Numbered from the stretch's first letter, positions 12,140 through 21,595 are shown. The stretch is 21,643 nt of DNA from an uncultured Eubacterium sp. (GCA_948468465.1 CAOKJJ010000078.1:1-21643); one strand, 5' to 3'. Notes: generated from the letters alone by a model not told the origin. Numbers and translations: made by a program.

Positions 12140-14446
12140 TCATGAACCAAGCATTCCTGCGAATGCTGACTGCTGGCTCTGCAGTTTTGCCAATGCTGTT
12201 TCCATAGCTGCAAATTTCTTATAGTAGGAATCTTCCATCGCTGTTACTTTTTCTTCCCATGCACTGATCTTCTTTGTGTAGTCACTGTAAGTCTGTGCCA
12301 TAGCTTTGTCGTTGTAAATAGACTGATAAGAACGCAGAGTTGTACTGGACATCTTATCTTTGAGATTATCGTACAAGTTGCTTGTTACGTTTCTCATAAT
12401 CTCTACAACTTTATCCGGATCCGAATTCAGCATTTCCATAAGCTTATCTGCATTTGCGGAAGTTGTATCATCATCCGGATCGCCGTCAATATGGAAAATA
12501 TTTCTCGTAGCCGCGGTTGTATTAAAATAATTGCCTGTCTTAATACCTAATGTAGCAAGGCTGTATTTTTTATCGCCTATCTCAACTACAGACTGCATAG
12601 CGGAAGTCATAGCTGTGATGAGACTGCCTAATGTACTGTCCCGGCGCAGCAGGGAACCTTTTACTTTCTTTTCCCATTCTGCAATATCGGATTCGGTCAG
12701 CGCCTCTTTTTCTTCTGATGTTAACGGCTCGTATCCTTTTGCTGATTCCGCATTATATAAGGAAGCCATTTCACCGATAATGCTGTTGTATTCGGTGATA
12801 AAATCCTTGATCTTATCGTAAAGGCCCTGCGTGTCTGTTGCTGTTGTAATTGTAATATCTTCCGTCGTTTTTGCGTTTGCCTGAATTGTTAATCCATTGA
12901 TATTAAATTTGTTTGAAGAAGATGTAAACTCAACGCCGTTTAAATAAATCTGTGCGTCTGTCGCGGCTTCTTTATTTCCATTAATCAATGAACTGTCATA
13001 ACGATTTGCGAAATAATCCACCTTCTTTGCAAGTTCCTGTGCATGCGCAGTAATATCTGCAGCTGACATATTCGCTTTGACATTAGCGCCATCCAGCAGA
13101 TGATATGCTTTCATTGCTTCGGCATCATCGTAGATGCCGTTCTGCAGATCTTCAATATCAAGGTTATTCTGTTCAATATTATTTTTATAACCTTCCGCCA
13201 TGATAGAAGCATCCGCGCTTGTTGCTCCCGTCGGCAGTTTATATTTATTACTATTTGCCGGATCTTCATATGCTTCAACAATCTTCTTATTGCTTTCATA
13301 CGCCTTAGCCTTCTGATACAGCTCCGTCTCTACCTTAACCGGATTTCCGTTTTTATCCAGAACATCGTTTCCGTTTTCGTCTTTTTTGTTTTCATATCGA
13401 TCAATGCCGCCGGCAGCCATGATCTGATCAAAACGATCTGAACCCTTGAAAGCATTCGGGTCTCCCTGTGTATCCTCTACCAGCTTTCCCGTACCATCAT
13501 CAATATACATCTTTTCACGGTCAGCGTCTGACATATTCGCAAGCTGTGATAAATAGGATGCTGCTTTATCATCTATATTGCTAAGCTCCAGTATATCATG
13601 CTGACTGCTGTATGCATTCAGATACTTAATTGCCGCTGTTTTTTCGGCATTTTCCATCTGTTTGCCTTCAATCTGCCCTTTTTTATTTTCTTGCTGCTGT
13701 TTCAGCTGTACAAGTTTTGTTATTTCAGATTCCAGAAATGTCTGTGTATCTGCAGGATTGCCTTTATAATACTGTTTCCATTCGTCTACGATTTCTGATG
13801 ATGCCGTATTGACACCCAATGCATGCAGAGCCTTAGCGCCATTTTCATCCATCCCGACAAGCGAGAAATCATTTTCTACACCAGTTTCTTTAGATGCAAT
13901 AAAGATTCTCTGGTTATTCGCATCATAAGTAGCCTTTACCCCTGTGCCGGAGTCGTTGATTTTTTTAATAAAATCATCAATCGTATCCGTCTCTTTCAGC
14001 TCAATCTCCTTGCTGACGCCGTTTCCGGTAATCTGAAACGTTCCGGAACCTGAAAAAGTACGATCCAGATAATTCAGTTTCGCTGAACTGCCTCTTTTGT
14101 TGTTCTTGATCTGGTCACCAGTTAAATAACCGCCTTTTGCTGTTGATGAGATTTTCAGTGTCTGCGTACCGTTAACCGCATTTGAACCGGCCGTTACTGT
14201 CGCTTTTGTAGAATCGGATACTGTTGTTTTTTTCATATTATAACCAGAAGTAAAACGCAGATTATCCAGTGATTTATATAAATTCAACACTTTAGCATTC
14301 AGACTTTTCCATTTATCCTGTGTCCAGGATACTTTTGTCTGCTGCTTTTTCAGCTTATCCCCTTTTGTCCTGTATGCTGAAACCAGCTCTTTAATAATGG
14401 AATCTGTATCCAGACCTGAATTCAGCCCGGTAACTCGAATTGTCAT
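12140..14446 (-). CDS. fliD: Flagellar filament cap protein FliD, oversized
   Basis: FliD (hook-associated protein 2) forms the cap at the filament tip and guides flagellin assembly. The N-terminal domain (MTIRVTGLNSGLDTDSIIKE, 1-20; then the KVSWTQDKWKSLNAKVLNLY helix) and the C-terminal domain (helices around LMEMLNSDPDKVVEIMRNVT and the final coiled coil YTKKISAWEEKVTAMEDSY) are typical. At 768 residues it is far longer than the roughly 470-500 of E. coli or B. subtilis. The extra length is mostly a central insert (about 220-480) with a coiled coil (KLVQLKQQQENKKGQIEGKQ) and Asn/Asp/Gly-rich loops, probably outward-facing domains. AGGAGG nine bases upstream overlaps the flaG stop, indicating cotranslation. 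Confidence 0.95.
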   Translation of the reverse strand: MTIRVTGLNSGLDTDSIIKELVSAYRTKGDKLKKQQTKVSWTQDKWKSLNAKVLNLYKSLDNLRFTSGYNMKKTTVSDSTKATVTAGSNAVNGTQTLKISSTAKGGYLTGDQIKNNKRGSSAKLNYLDRTFSGSGTFQITGNGVSKEIELKETDTIDDFIKKINDSGTGVKATYDANNQRIFIASKETGVENDFSLVGMDENGAKALHALGVNTASSEIVDEWKQYYKGNPADTQTFLESEITKLVQLKQQQENKKGQIEGKQMENAEKTAAIKYLNAYSSQHDILELSNIDDKAASYLSQLANMSDADREKMYIDDGTGKLVEDTQGDPNAFKGSDRFDQIMAAGGIDRYENKKDENGNDVLDKNGNPVKVETELYQKAKAYESNKKIVEAYEDPANSNKYKLPTGATSADASIMAEGYKNNIEQNNLDIEDLQNGIYDDAEAMKAYHLLDGANVKANMSAADITAHAQELAKKVDYFANRYDSSLINGNKEAATDAQIYLNGVEFTSSSNKFNINGLTIQANAKTTEDITITTATDTQGLYDKIKDFITEYNSIIGEMASLYNAESAKGYEPLTSEEKEALTESDIAEWEKKVKGSLLRRDSTLGSLITAMTSAMQSVVEIGDKKYSLATLGIKTGNYFNTTAATRNIFHIDGDPDDDTTSANADKLMEMLNSDPDKVVEIMRNVTSNLYDNLKDKMSSTTLRSYQSIYNDKAMAQTYSDYTKKISAWEEKVTAMEDSYYKKFAAMETALAKLQSQQSAFAGMLGS

Positions 14447-14460
14447 ATTACTCTACCTCC

Positions 14461-14919
14461 TTAACCCTTTTCATCTACCATAATTCCAGCCATTTCCCAG
14501 ACTTTTTGTATCATGTCCAGCGTTTCTTCCGGCGGATATTCTTTAATCACGTCTTTAGAATCTTTGTCTACAATTTTAATCATCACGCGATTCGTTCCCT
14601 CGTGAATGCCAAAAACCGCTTCTGTCTGAGCCATCATATTTTTTTTCAGCTTATCCACGGCCTGCTGGAGCTGTCTGCTTGTCTGGTGGCCACTGCCGCT
14701 TCCCGTTTCCTGATCAGGCCTGTCTTCCGATTTGCCCCGGACAGGCTGCAAAGGTTTCGCAGTCGGATCTTCAGCCACGCTGGATGCAGGTTTGCCGCCT
14801 TCTGCTTCTGATGCAGATTTTTCCGTCTTTACAGAATCTTTTACCTGAACCGGCTTTGCTGCGCCTGGCACACTTCCCTGATACGCCACCGCAGCTGATT
14901 TCATTGCTTCAATCGCCAT
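14461..14919 (-). CDS. flaG: FlaG family flagellar protein
   Basis: FlaG-family proteins lie beside fliD in many flagellated bacteria and influence filament length, though the mechanism is not settled. The C-terminal FlaG domain occupies about residues 84-150 (LQQAVDKLKKNM, then FGIHEGTNRVMIKIVDKDSK and the VIKEYPPEETLDM signature). The first 80 residues form a low-complexity Ala/Ser/Pro/Lys linker, longer than in compact homologues. The ATG at 14919 is preferred over a GTG at 14928: AGGAGG is eight bases before the ATG but adjoins the GTG. It is the first gene after a sigma-28-type promoter and is followed 14 bases later by fliD. Confidence 0.9.
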   Translation of the reverse strand: MAIEAMKSAAVAYQGSVPGAAKPVQVKDSVKTEKSASEAEGGKPASSVAEDPTAKPLQPVRGKSEDRPDQETGSGSGHQTSRQLQQAVDKLKKNMMAQTEAVFGIHEGTNRVMIKIVDKDSKDVIKEYPPEETLDMIQKVWEMAGIMVDEKG

Positions 14920-14982
14920 CTTCTCCACCTCCTTGTGAATACTTTTGTAACTATTGACATTACTGCTTTTCGTTTGCTGTAT

Positions 14983-15009
14983 ATATCGGTAAAAATCTTT
15001 AAATCATTA
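14983..15009 (-). promoter_or_regulatory. Sigma-D/sigma-28-type promoter of flaG-fliD-fliS
   Basis: TAAT (15006-15009), a 15-base spacer and ACCGATAT (14983-14990) match TAAA-N15-GCCGATAT with one change in each element. The spacer and -10 agree with the flagellin promoter in this window. It lies in the 118-base gap between csrA and flaG, giving a predicted leader of about 55 bases. Confidence 0.75.
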
Positions 15010-15037
15010 GCTTGTGATGAGGGCTTTTCATGACATC

Positions 15038-15262
15038 TTATTTTCCTTCCGAAAACATTTTTAATGCTTTTAAGCTGGCTTCGCTTGCCGCCGCTTCGTT
15101 TTCTTTTTGTATCTGAAGATGTACTTCTTTTCGATAGATGGGTACTTCCTTTGGAGCAGATACGCCTATTTTCACCTGATCACCGCGGATTTCCAGGATC
15201 GTGACTTCAATGTTGTTGTTCAGCACCAGTGCTTCCCCTTTTTTTCTGGTCAGAGCCAGCAT
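15038..15262 (-). CDS. csrA: Translational regulator CsrA
   Basis: CsrA is a small homodimeric RNA-binding protein that recognises GGA in hairpin loops and blocks translation. The 74 residues show the family's beta-strand core: MLALTRKKGEALVLNNNIEV, then VKIGVSAPKEVPIYRKEV. The conserved RNA-binding L4 and R44 are both present. The C-terminal helix extends to residue 74, the long form found in flagellated Bacillota, where it takes part in FliW binding. The gene starts two bases after the fliW stop and its ribosome-binding site lies in the end of fliW, so stoichiometric synthesis with its antagonist is likely. The obvious target here is the flagellin leader hairpin. Confidence 0.97.
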   Translation of the reverse strand: MLALTRKKGEALVLNNNIEVTILEIRGDQVKIGVSAPKEVPIYRKEVHLQIQKENEAAASEASLKALKMFSEGK

Positions 15263-15264
15263 AT

Positions 15265-15720
15265 CTACTCACCCGCTTTCTTTTTATTCAAAATATCATA
15301 AATCTTATATTTAATCGGATAGTCATCTTCCACAATCATCTGCGCGCCCTGCAGATTGTCGGTATTAATTACAAAAGGAGCTTTCAGATTCACAGACATC
15401 TCTTCTATTTTTTGCGGAACAGTAATTGTGACAAGAATAAATGCGTTCTCTTCTGTGATCTTTCCGAGCGGTTCCAGCCCTTCTTCATTGACAACCAGCT
15501 GGTAATCCGGCTTTACATCCAGCGGATTTATAACAGGCAGTGCAAATGACGGATCATCCATAGACTGCAGCCATTTGATGCTTCCTTTTCCTTCTTTTTC
15601 TTCATCATGAATCAACGTAAAATTCTGCAGATCCGGAAATCCTATGATGCCTTCTTTTAATTTGATGATTTTATCATCCTGGATGTCTATCTCACCAAAT
15701 AATCTTGTATTTGCCTTCAT
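15265..15720 (-). CDS. fliW: Flagellar assembly factor FliW (CsrA antagonist)
   Basis: FliW binds either free flagellin or CsrA. When flagellin is exported, released FliW sequesters CsrA and permits flagellin translation, a partner-switching loop known from B. subtilis. The 151-residue protein has the expected beta-barrel signature: MKANTRLFGEIDI (1-13), LKEGIIGFPDLQNF (21-34), WLQSMDDPSFALPVINP (50-66) and the C-terminal NLKAPFVINTDNLQGAQMI. GAAGGAG seven bases before the ATG supports the start. It is tightly packed between flgL and csrA, the standard order in Bacillota. Confidence 0.97.
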   Translation of the reverse strand: MKANTRLFGEIDIQDDKIIKLKEGIIGFPDLQNFTLIHDEEKEGKGSIKWLQSMDDPSFALPVINPLDVKPDYQLVVNEEGLEPLGKITEENAFILVTITVPQKIEEMSVNLKAPFVINTDNLQGAQMIVEDDYPIKYKIYDILNKKKAGE

Positions 15721-15732
15721 TGTATACTCCTT

Positions 15733-17583
15733 CTAAATAAAGTCAAGCAATGTCATTTTGCCGATCTTAGCCGCTGCCTGCAGCGCTGACTGATATGCTA
15801 CGGAAGCTGAGGTATAATTAATTACAAGGTCTGACAAATCCATATCCTCATTCATTGATTTTAATTCTTTGAAAGTAGATTTCTGCACGCTCATTCGATT
15901 TTTTGTCAGTTCCACGCGCGCCTGACGCCCGCCCAGGTTTGTAATTCCGAGATTAATGTCATCCAAATATCCCTGGAATTTATCAATATAAGCGCTGTAC
16001 GTATCGTGCATGCTCTGATTTGCGTAATCACGCTGTTTTTTTGCCGCGTCGAGCCATTGATTATACTTTTCAATTTCGCCTGCACCTGCTGTTTTTATTT
16101 TTTCTTCCAGTTCGCTTACAATTTTATTGGCGGAAATCGCATACTGCACAACATCAATCAGCTCCGTAATGTCCCGCCGTATATTTGGATCAAATACATC
16201 TCTTGCCTCGGTATTGATCTGCATCTGCTGGCCGTTTGCTATATTATATTTGATTGCCTGTGTAATCCATTCACCCTTTTCGTCAAAGTTTTCATATACA
16301 ATGTCGTCTCTTTCTGACATGTATCTTGTACAGTTGAAAAAGTATTCCGGATGCAGCTCTCCTTCTTCAAAACCGTTTTTATCGTATGTAAAAGAAAATG
16401 TCGCTTTTCCTGCATCAAATAACTGCGCTGTCTGATCTGTAAAAATAAGTTCGCCGCTCGCATTGTCAAATACGATTTCATTGTCAGCAACATCGTAGCC
16501 GTTCTTTCTTAAATCAGCCGTATCCCTGACTTTGTATGTGAGTGTCTGGCCGTTAACATTCGCTGTTAATTCCGGCGCTGTAGCAGAATAATTCACAGAT
16601 ACTGATTTCGGCGGCTCTGCAGTAATGTTTGGCAATGGCTGTGGCGGTGTTGTTGTAAAATCATAATCTGATGTTTTATACAGCTGCGTCGTATATGTGC
16701 CATTTGCAGGGTTTCTAAACTGACTTTGTACAGCTGTATAACCGCTAGGAGCGTTTACATCAATAACCGGGACATTTGGAGTCGCAGTTGTATCCATTCC
16801 CATTGTAAAGGTACACCCATCAACACCGACGGTCTTTCCGTCTGCTGACATCGTCATGGTACTTTTTGCACCCGTCGTCTTGTCTGTAAACGTGATACTG
16901 AGTGAATTCTGATCTGCGGTAATATTATCATAAGACAAACGAAGCCTGTTCAGCTGTACGTCATCAAAAACCGGAATGTCAGCCGGTGGAATCGGAGGAT
17001 TTGTCGTCTGATCACCAAAAATGTTTGTATGTGAAGTATCATCAAATCTTCCCTGATAATATTCTTTCTTTTCAATTTCTTTAAAATTAAATGTTTCTGT
17101 AATTTTATAGTGTTCTGCCTTTGCTTCAGCAGTACTCATGAATGTTACGTCCTGATTTGTTTTATAACCAGTGAAAATAGTTCTCTGGTCATAGTCTGCG
17201 TTGCCTTCGCTGTATATCTGCTGCTGCAGTGACTGCAGTTCTTTTAATATCGCTTCACGGTTTTCTGGCTGGAGCGGGTCATTCGTGCCATAGATCGCCT
17301 GTTTTTTAGCGTCCGTGATCAGGTCCTTCATATTAAGCATTGCTGTCTGTGTACATTCCATCCAGGATTCTGTATCTGGTATATTATTTTCATGATACTG
17401 CGTAATTGTACTCAAGGTACTGCGCAGGCGCAAAGCACGAATGGCAATAATCGGGTTATCTGAAGGTTTTGTTATTTTTTTCTGTATGGACATCTGGTTA
17501 TTCGTATAATCCACGTTCGCTCTGTTTGCATTAATATTAGATTTTGTCCGCTTCACGATCATGGAATTGGTTACTCGCATCAT
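15733..17583 (-). CDS. flgL: Hook-filament junction protein FlgL (HAP3), oversized
   Basis: FlgL forms the second junction zone between hook and filament. The flagellin-like N-terminus (MMRVTNSMIVKRTKSNINAN; NQMSIQKKITKPSDNPIIAI, near 30-50) and C-terminus (SDLVINYTSASVAYQSALQA then AAKIGKMTLLDFI) are typical. At 616 residues it is about twice the common 300-residue size. The additional material lies between about 170 and 430 and is beta-rich with Pro/Thr linkers (NPPIPPADIP; TTPPQPLPNI), most likely surface-exposed Ig-like domains. AGGAGG eight bases before the first of two adjacent ATGs favours 17583. It follows flgK copy 2 by 14 bases. Confidence 0.92.
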   Translation of the reverse strand: MMRVTNSMIVKRTKSNINANRANVDYTNNQMSIQKKITKPSDNPIIAIRALRLRSTLSTITQYHENNIPDTESWMECTQTAMLNMKDLITDAKKQAIYGTNDPLQPENREAILKELQSLQQQIYSEGNADYDQRTIFTGYKTNQDVTFMSTAEAKAEHYKITETFNFKEIEKKEYYQGRFDDTSHTNIFGDQTTNPPIPPADIPVFDDVQLNRLRLSYDNITADQNSLSITFTDKTTGAKSTMTMSADGKTVGVDGCTFTMGMDTTATPNVPVIDVNAPSGYTAVQSQFRNPANGTYTTQLYKTSDYDFTTTPPQPLPNITAEPPKSVSVNYSATAPELTANVNGQTLTYKVRDTADLRKNGYDVADNEIVFDNASGELIFTDQTAQLFDAGKATFSFTYDKNGFEEGELHPEYFFNCTRYMSERDDIVYENFDEKGEWITQAIKYNIANGQQMQINTEARDVFDPNIRRDITELIDVVQYAISANKIVSELEEKIKTAGAGEIEKYNQWLDAAKKQRDYANQSMHDTYSAYIDKFQGYLDDINLGITNLGGRQARVELTKNRMSVQKSTFKELKSMNEDMDLSDLVINYTSASVAYQSALQAAAKIGKMTLLDFI

Positions 17584-17597
17584 AACTGTCCCCTCCT

Positions 17598-19565
17598 TTA
17601 TACGCCGGTCTGTGTGATCAGACGATCATACATCTCGTTCATTGTTGATATAATCTTGGATGCCAGATTATATGCGTTCTGGAATTTTACAATATCCATG
17701 CCTTCTTCATCTTCATCCACACTTGATATTGACATCCGGTAAGTATCTATCGTATTGCCTATATCGCCGTAATTGGAGCTTAAAATGTCTGCTTCCTGCC
17801 GGTCTACCGTGATATCCGTAACGATATATTCCAAGAACTGATTGCCGCCGGATCCTCTGTAAATCACTGTTTTCGACTGCAGCTCCAGCATCATGTCTAC
17901 CAATCCGGCTTCGCTTTCATCCGTATCCGTGCGGATAGATGTCGCAAAGTAATTCGGATCTTTCATACTTTTATCATTTACAGCCACATTTCCGGCAGTC
18001 ATCTGATAATAATTGCCGCCCTTGGCATCTGAATGATACGTTGTGACGGTACCTTTTTCGCCGTCTGCCTTCATAGTATCTAAAAACGAATTTTCCGTTC
18101 CGTCCGTCTTTATTGAAACAAAAAACGCGCCCATCTGTTCGCCTTGCGTATCCGCGCCGCCGTTTTTGTATTTAAATTCTTCCGGAATGACGTTGCCTTG
18201 TGCGTCAATCGTATAACGGTCTGTCACAGGTGTCCCATCCTGTTTTGTTACACCATCGCCTTTGCCATAAATCTGCATATCGTTGAATTTTCTGCAGAAT
18301 GAACGTAAAAACTCATTCATCTGCGTCATATAATATGGGATGCCGCGGGCATCAATCGGACGGCCGATACTTACTTCCCTTCCGGTCTTTCCTGCTAAGG
18401 AAGTCATATCTGTATTTTCCATTTCAAACATATAGGTACAGGTTTCTTTTCCATTTTTGTCTTTTGCAACTGTCATTTCAAACCTGGAATACGTATATGT
18501 CCGATTCGCAATTGTAATATATCCGCTGTCTGGCATATTCATTGCTTCTACTGATGTAATATTTGGATCTTTAATGTAAATCTTTGAAGCGCCCGCGTCC
18601 ACTTTTTCCAGTGTTCCCTGCAGGTTTTCTTTATTATTGCCGTCACGGACGTTTAATACTGCTTTTAACTCGCCGGACATCGTATCGGAAGAAGCGTTAA
18701 ACTCATTCCCGGTATGTGACCAGCGGATGTCATACAATCCGTCAATATCATTCTGATTGACTTTTTCCTGACGTGTATAGCACTCCAGCGGATTGTAATC
18801 ACTGCCGTCTACAAGCAGCTGGCCTTCTACACGGACACGGAAAATAGTGCCGCCTAAATACTTATCCGGATCATTGCTGTTTAAGACTTTCGTCTCCTCT
18901 GTCTCAATCGGTACAATTTTAGATAATTCATCTAACAAAAGAGCACGCTGATCACGCAGTTCATTTGCCCGTCTTCCCTGAATTTCTATTGTATTGATTT
19001 TATCATTAATAATGGAGATTTTCTGTGCATAGGAATTGATCTGGCTTACTAAAGCGCGCACCTCCTGATTGCAGTCAGACTGCAGCGTTTTCAGATGGGC
19101 GGACATATTATTAAAATATTCCATTAAACTCTGTGCATTATTAATAAACTGGTTACGCTTAGCCAACTCCGAGCTGTCTCCTTTTAAGGAATCCAGCGCA
19201 TTGAACATTTCCTTATAAATAGAAGCAAATCCGGTAGCGCTGTCCTGATCATCCCGGTACAGGTTTTCAATCTGGGCCATATAGTATCCTTTTTTCTCAT
19301 ATTGGCCGACATTGCTGTTATTTGTCCAGTACTTTACATCATAGTACGTATTGCGCAGCTGCGAAATAGAATCTGCGTCTACGCCGCTTCCAAGCGTACC
19401 ATACGTGTAATTACGCAGGGAAGCTTTCGCCACAAGATTTACAACCTGCTTGCTGTAGCCTGGTGTATTTGCATTGGACACGTTATTTGCTGTTGTATTA
19501 ATAGAAGCTGAAAATGCATTTAATGCAGACCAGCCGATATTTAATCCAAAAAATGTAGAACTCAT
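17598..19565 (-). CDS. flgK: Hook-associated protein FlgK, paralogue 2
   Basis: FlgK (HAP1) forms the first ring of the hook-filament junction. The 655-residue protein has the N-terminal rod/hook-type helix STFFGLNIGWSALNAFSASI followed by NNVSNANTPGYSKQ and ends with the matching C-terminal DIVKFQNAYNLASKIISTMN helix. These sequences are expected to pair in a coiled coil in the D0 domain. The middle is highly divergent from the paralogue upstream and carries several Thr/Asp/Gly-rich beta regions. GAGGTGA seven bases before the ATG supports the start, and the gap from the other flgK is only 17 bases. Two full-length FlgK genes in tandem imply a heteromeric or alternative junction (inference). 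Confidence 0.9.
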   Translation of the reverse strand: MSSTFFGLNIGWSALNAFSASINTTANNVSNANTPGYSKQVVNLVAKASLRNYTYGTLGSGVDADSISQLRNTYYDVKYWTNNSNVGQYEKKGYYMAQIENLYRDDQDSATGFASIYKEMFNALDSLKGDSSELAKRNQFINNAQSLMEYFNNMSAHLKTLQSDCNQEVRALVSQINSYAQKISIINDKINTIEIQGRRANELRDQRALLLDELSKIVPIETEETKVLNSNDPDKYLGGTIFRVRVEGQLLVDGSDYNPLECYTRQEKVNQNDIDGLYDIRWSHTGNEFNASSDTMSGELKAVLNVRDGNNKENLQGTLEKVDAGASKIYIKDPNITSVEAMNMPDSGYITIANRTYTYSRFEMTVAKDKNGKETCTYMFEMENTDMTSLAGKTGREVSIGRPIDARGIPYYMTQMNEFLRSFCRKFNDMQIYGKGDGVTKQDGTPVTDRYTIDAQGNVIPEEFKYKNGGADTQGEQMGAFFVSIKTDGTENSFLDTMKADGEKGTVTTYHSDAKGGNYYQMTAGNVAVNDKSMKDPNYFATSIRTDTDESEAGLVDMMLELQSKTVIYRGSGGNQFLEYIVTDITVDRQEADILSSNYGDIGNTIDTYRMSISSVDEDEEGMDIVKFQNAYNLASKIISTMNEMYDRLITQTGV

Positions 19566-19582
19566 ATACTCACCTCACGTCT

Positions 19583-21574
19583 TTACAGTCCTGTTACAAG
19601 CATCTCTATCATATCACTGACCGTTTGTATATAACGGCTGGAAGCATTATAGGCATTCTGATATTTGATCATCCTCGTCAGCTCTTCGTCCGAAGATACG
19701 CCGATGACCTCATTACGCTGATTTTCAACGGCGGATACTGTCCCTTCCAGTTTTTCAGCCGTAGACTCGTAGACAGAACCAATAATGCCAATCTCTCCAA
19801 CCATTTCTTTGTAATATTCCCTATACGTATATTTAACGTTTGTAAAACGCGGATTGATTGACAGTGTTGTGTTATCCCATAAGCTTGCAAGCTTCAGTGT
19901 CATATCGTGTGCAATATCTTCGTTCTGATGGATATGCGGGATATTCTTGATATGCTTTAATAATTCATAATTGACGCTGACTTCCAAACTTGTATATTGT
20001 TTAGAAGTATCAAAATAGTAGTCTTCATTGAGGACCCACTGTCCATTGACTTTATTTTTCAGATATCTTTCATTTCCTTTTTTATCCCATGGTGTATATG
20101 GTTCTTCATTGATTACACTATCAATGTCCAGACTTCCGTCTGCATGAAACAATACATTTCCCTGTGCGTCTCTTTTTGGTATAACTGTGGCAACTGACGT
20201 GTTTTCCGGATTAAATACCTGATATGTCTTGCCGTTGCTTGCATAAAACGGTATCGTATCGTTCGCATCTTCCTCGTTGTACACATAAAAATCACGCCAT
20301 TCGCCTGTTTCTTTATCATATGCCTTTACGGTCCGATAACGTTCGCAGCCGGACCTTGTAAACAATTCCTGCGGCGGTTTCTTTCCGTCTTCACCGACAC
20401 AGCAGTTATCTTCATCTAATACTTTTACATTACGAAATCTGGAATATGAACCGTCTTCATTTTGTACAATCAGTTCATCCATCTTTTTATTTGGAGCAAG
20501 CAGATCGTTAATCTGCGTGATAATTCCATGTACCAGCTGGTCAAATTCCGCCTGTGTATTCTGTATTACAGACAATCCGACCGAAGCGTCATATTTATCC
20601 GGATCTGCATTTAAAATATGATTAAAATTAGATACCGTTTCTCCTCTTGCCTGTACAAGCGCCTTTAATTGTCCAATATCCGTATTGAATTCCGTACATA
20701 TTTTCTGGGAAAAATCAAATACCTGTTTATAATGTCCCTGCTCTTCATTTGACAAATGCGGCCAGTACGGGGTGACAAACCCAGTCATGCGGTCTGTTTG
20801 TTTGCCCATCTTATAAAAAGAAATATCGTCTGCCACCTGTTCTCCTTCGAATTTTATAATGACAGCTCCATTTGCTCTTTCTTCATATGATAAATTGCCG
20901 TATTTGCTCAGCTGATCCAGCGCATAGTCTCTCGCGTCGCGCTCGTTCATAGCTGTCTCACGGCCTCCGGATTCTATTGCCTGAATCTGTATATTCAGAT
21001 TGTAAATCTGCTCTATATATTGATTAATTTTATCTATATCGTTTGAGATTTGAACATTGACCGTATTCTGATAATTCATCAGACCTTTAAAGACTGTCTG
21101 TGACCGTGAAACAAACAGACTTGCTTTTTGGATGACCAGGTTCTGAGCCGCCATATTAGACGGATCCTTGGCAAACTCTTCAAACGCCTGCCAAAGGCTG
21201 CCCTCATCACCATCTAAGATCTGCTGAAAAGCCGTCCCTTCTAATTCCTGAAAATAGTTCTGCACCTCATCAACCGCTTCAAAAGTCGCCTGATAATATG
21301 ACTGCCTTCCGTTTTCTGTTCGGAAAGCTTTATCCAAAAAAATATCCCGTGCATGAACAATTTCTCCAATCGAAGTACCCTGTCCAATCAGTTTTTTATA
21401 GTTATTTTTTGAATATGCTAAATTGCTGTAGCGTGCATCACGAAAAACAACCTGCTGACGTACATACCCGGGGGTATTTACGTTAGCCAGGTTGTTTGCT
21501 ACATTATGAATCGAATCTTGAGAAGCTTTTAATCCTGAATGTCCTACAAAAATGGAACCCATTCCATTCGCCAT
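19583..21574 (-). CDS. flgK: Hook-associated protein FlgK, paralogue 1
   Basis: This 663-residue FlgK has the family signatures at both ends: GSIFVGHSGLKASQDSIHNV and NNLANVNTPGYVRQQV at the N-terminus, and MIKYQNAYNASSRYIQTVSD at the C-terminus. A FlgK-specific helical domain follows (FQQILDGDEGSLWQAFEEFA; KDPSNMAAQNLVIQKASLF), where one expects the 'LW..F..L...P....AR' pattern. AGGAG lies 11 bases before the ATG. It is the more canonical of the two paralogues in the early helical domain, while its central region (about 370-520) is Asp/Tyr-rich and unlike paralogue 2. It follows the tail of a probable flgN, the usual chaperone-client order. Confidence 0.92.
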   Translation of the reverse strand: MANGMGSIFVGHSGLKASQDSIHNVANNLANVNTPGYVRQQVVFRDARYSNLAYSKNNYKKLIGQGTSIGEIVHARDIFLDKAFRTENGRQSYYQATFEAVDEVQNYFQELEGTAFQQILDGDEGSLWQAFEEFAKDPSNMAAQNLVIQKASLFVSRSQTVFKGLMNYQNTVNVQISNDIDKINQYIEQIYNLNIQIQAIESGGRETAMNERDARDYALDQLSKYGNLSYEERANGAVIIKFEGEQVADDISFYKMGKQTDRMTGFVTPYWPHLSNEEQGHYKQVFDFSQKICTEFNTDIGQLKALVQARGETVSNFNHILNADPDKYDASVGLSVIQNTQAEFDQLVHGIITQINDLLAPNKKMDELIVQNEDGSYSRFRNVKVLDEDNCCVGEDGKKPPQELFTRSGCERYRTVKAYDKETGEWRDFYVYNEEDANDTIPFYASNGKTYQVFNPENTSVATVIPKRDAQGNVLFHADGSLDIDSVINEEPYTPWDKKGNERYLKNKVNGQWVLNEDYYFDTSKQYTSLEVSVNYELLKHIKNIPHIHQNEDIAHDMTLKLASLWDNTTLSINPRFTNVKYTYREYYKEMVGEIGIIGSVYESTAEKLEGTVSAVENQRNEVIGVSSDEELTRMIKYQNAYNASSRYIQTVSDMIEMLVTGL

Positions 21575-21595
21575 AATTGCTCACACTCCTGTCCG

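Noticed and set aside
13100..13441. Plus-strand open frame of 113 codons inside fliD
   Set aside because: It is antisense to the FliD central insert, has no ribosome-binding site and is composed of unlikely Ile/Phe/Cys-rich sequence.
14991..15000. TAAA immediately upstream of ACCGATAT as the -35 of the flaG promoter
   Set aside because: Spacing of about eight bases is too short; the TAAT at 15006-15009 gives the correct 15-base spacer.
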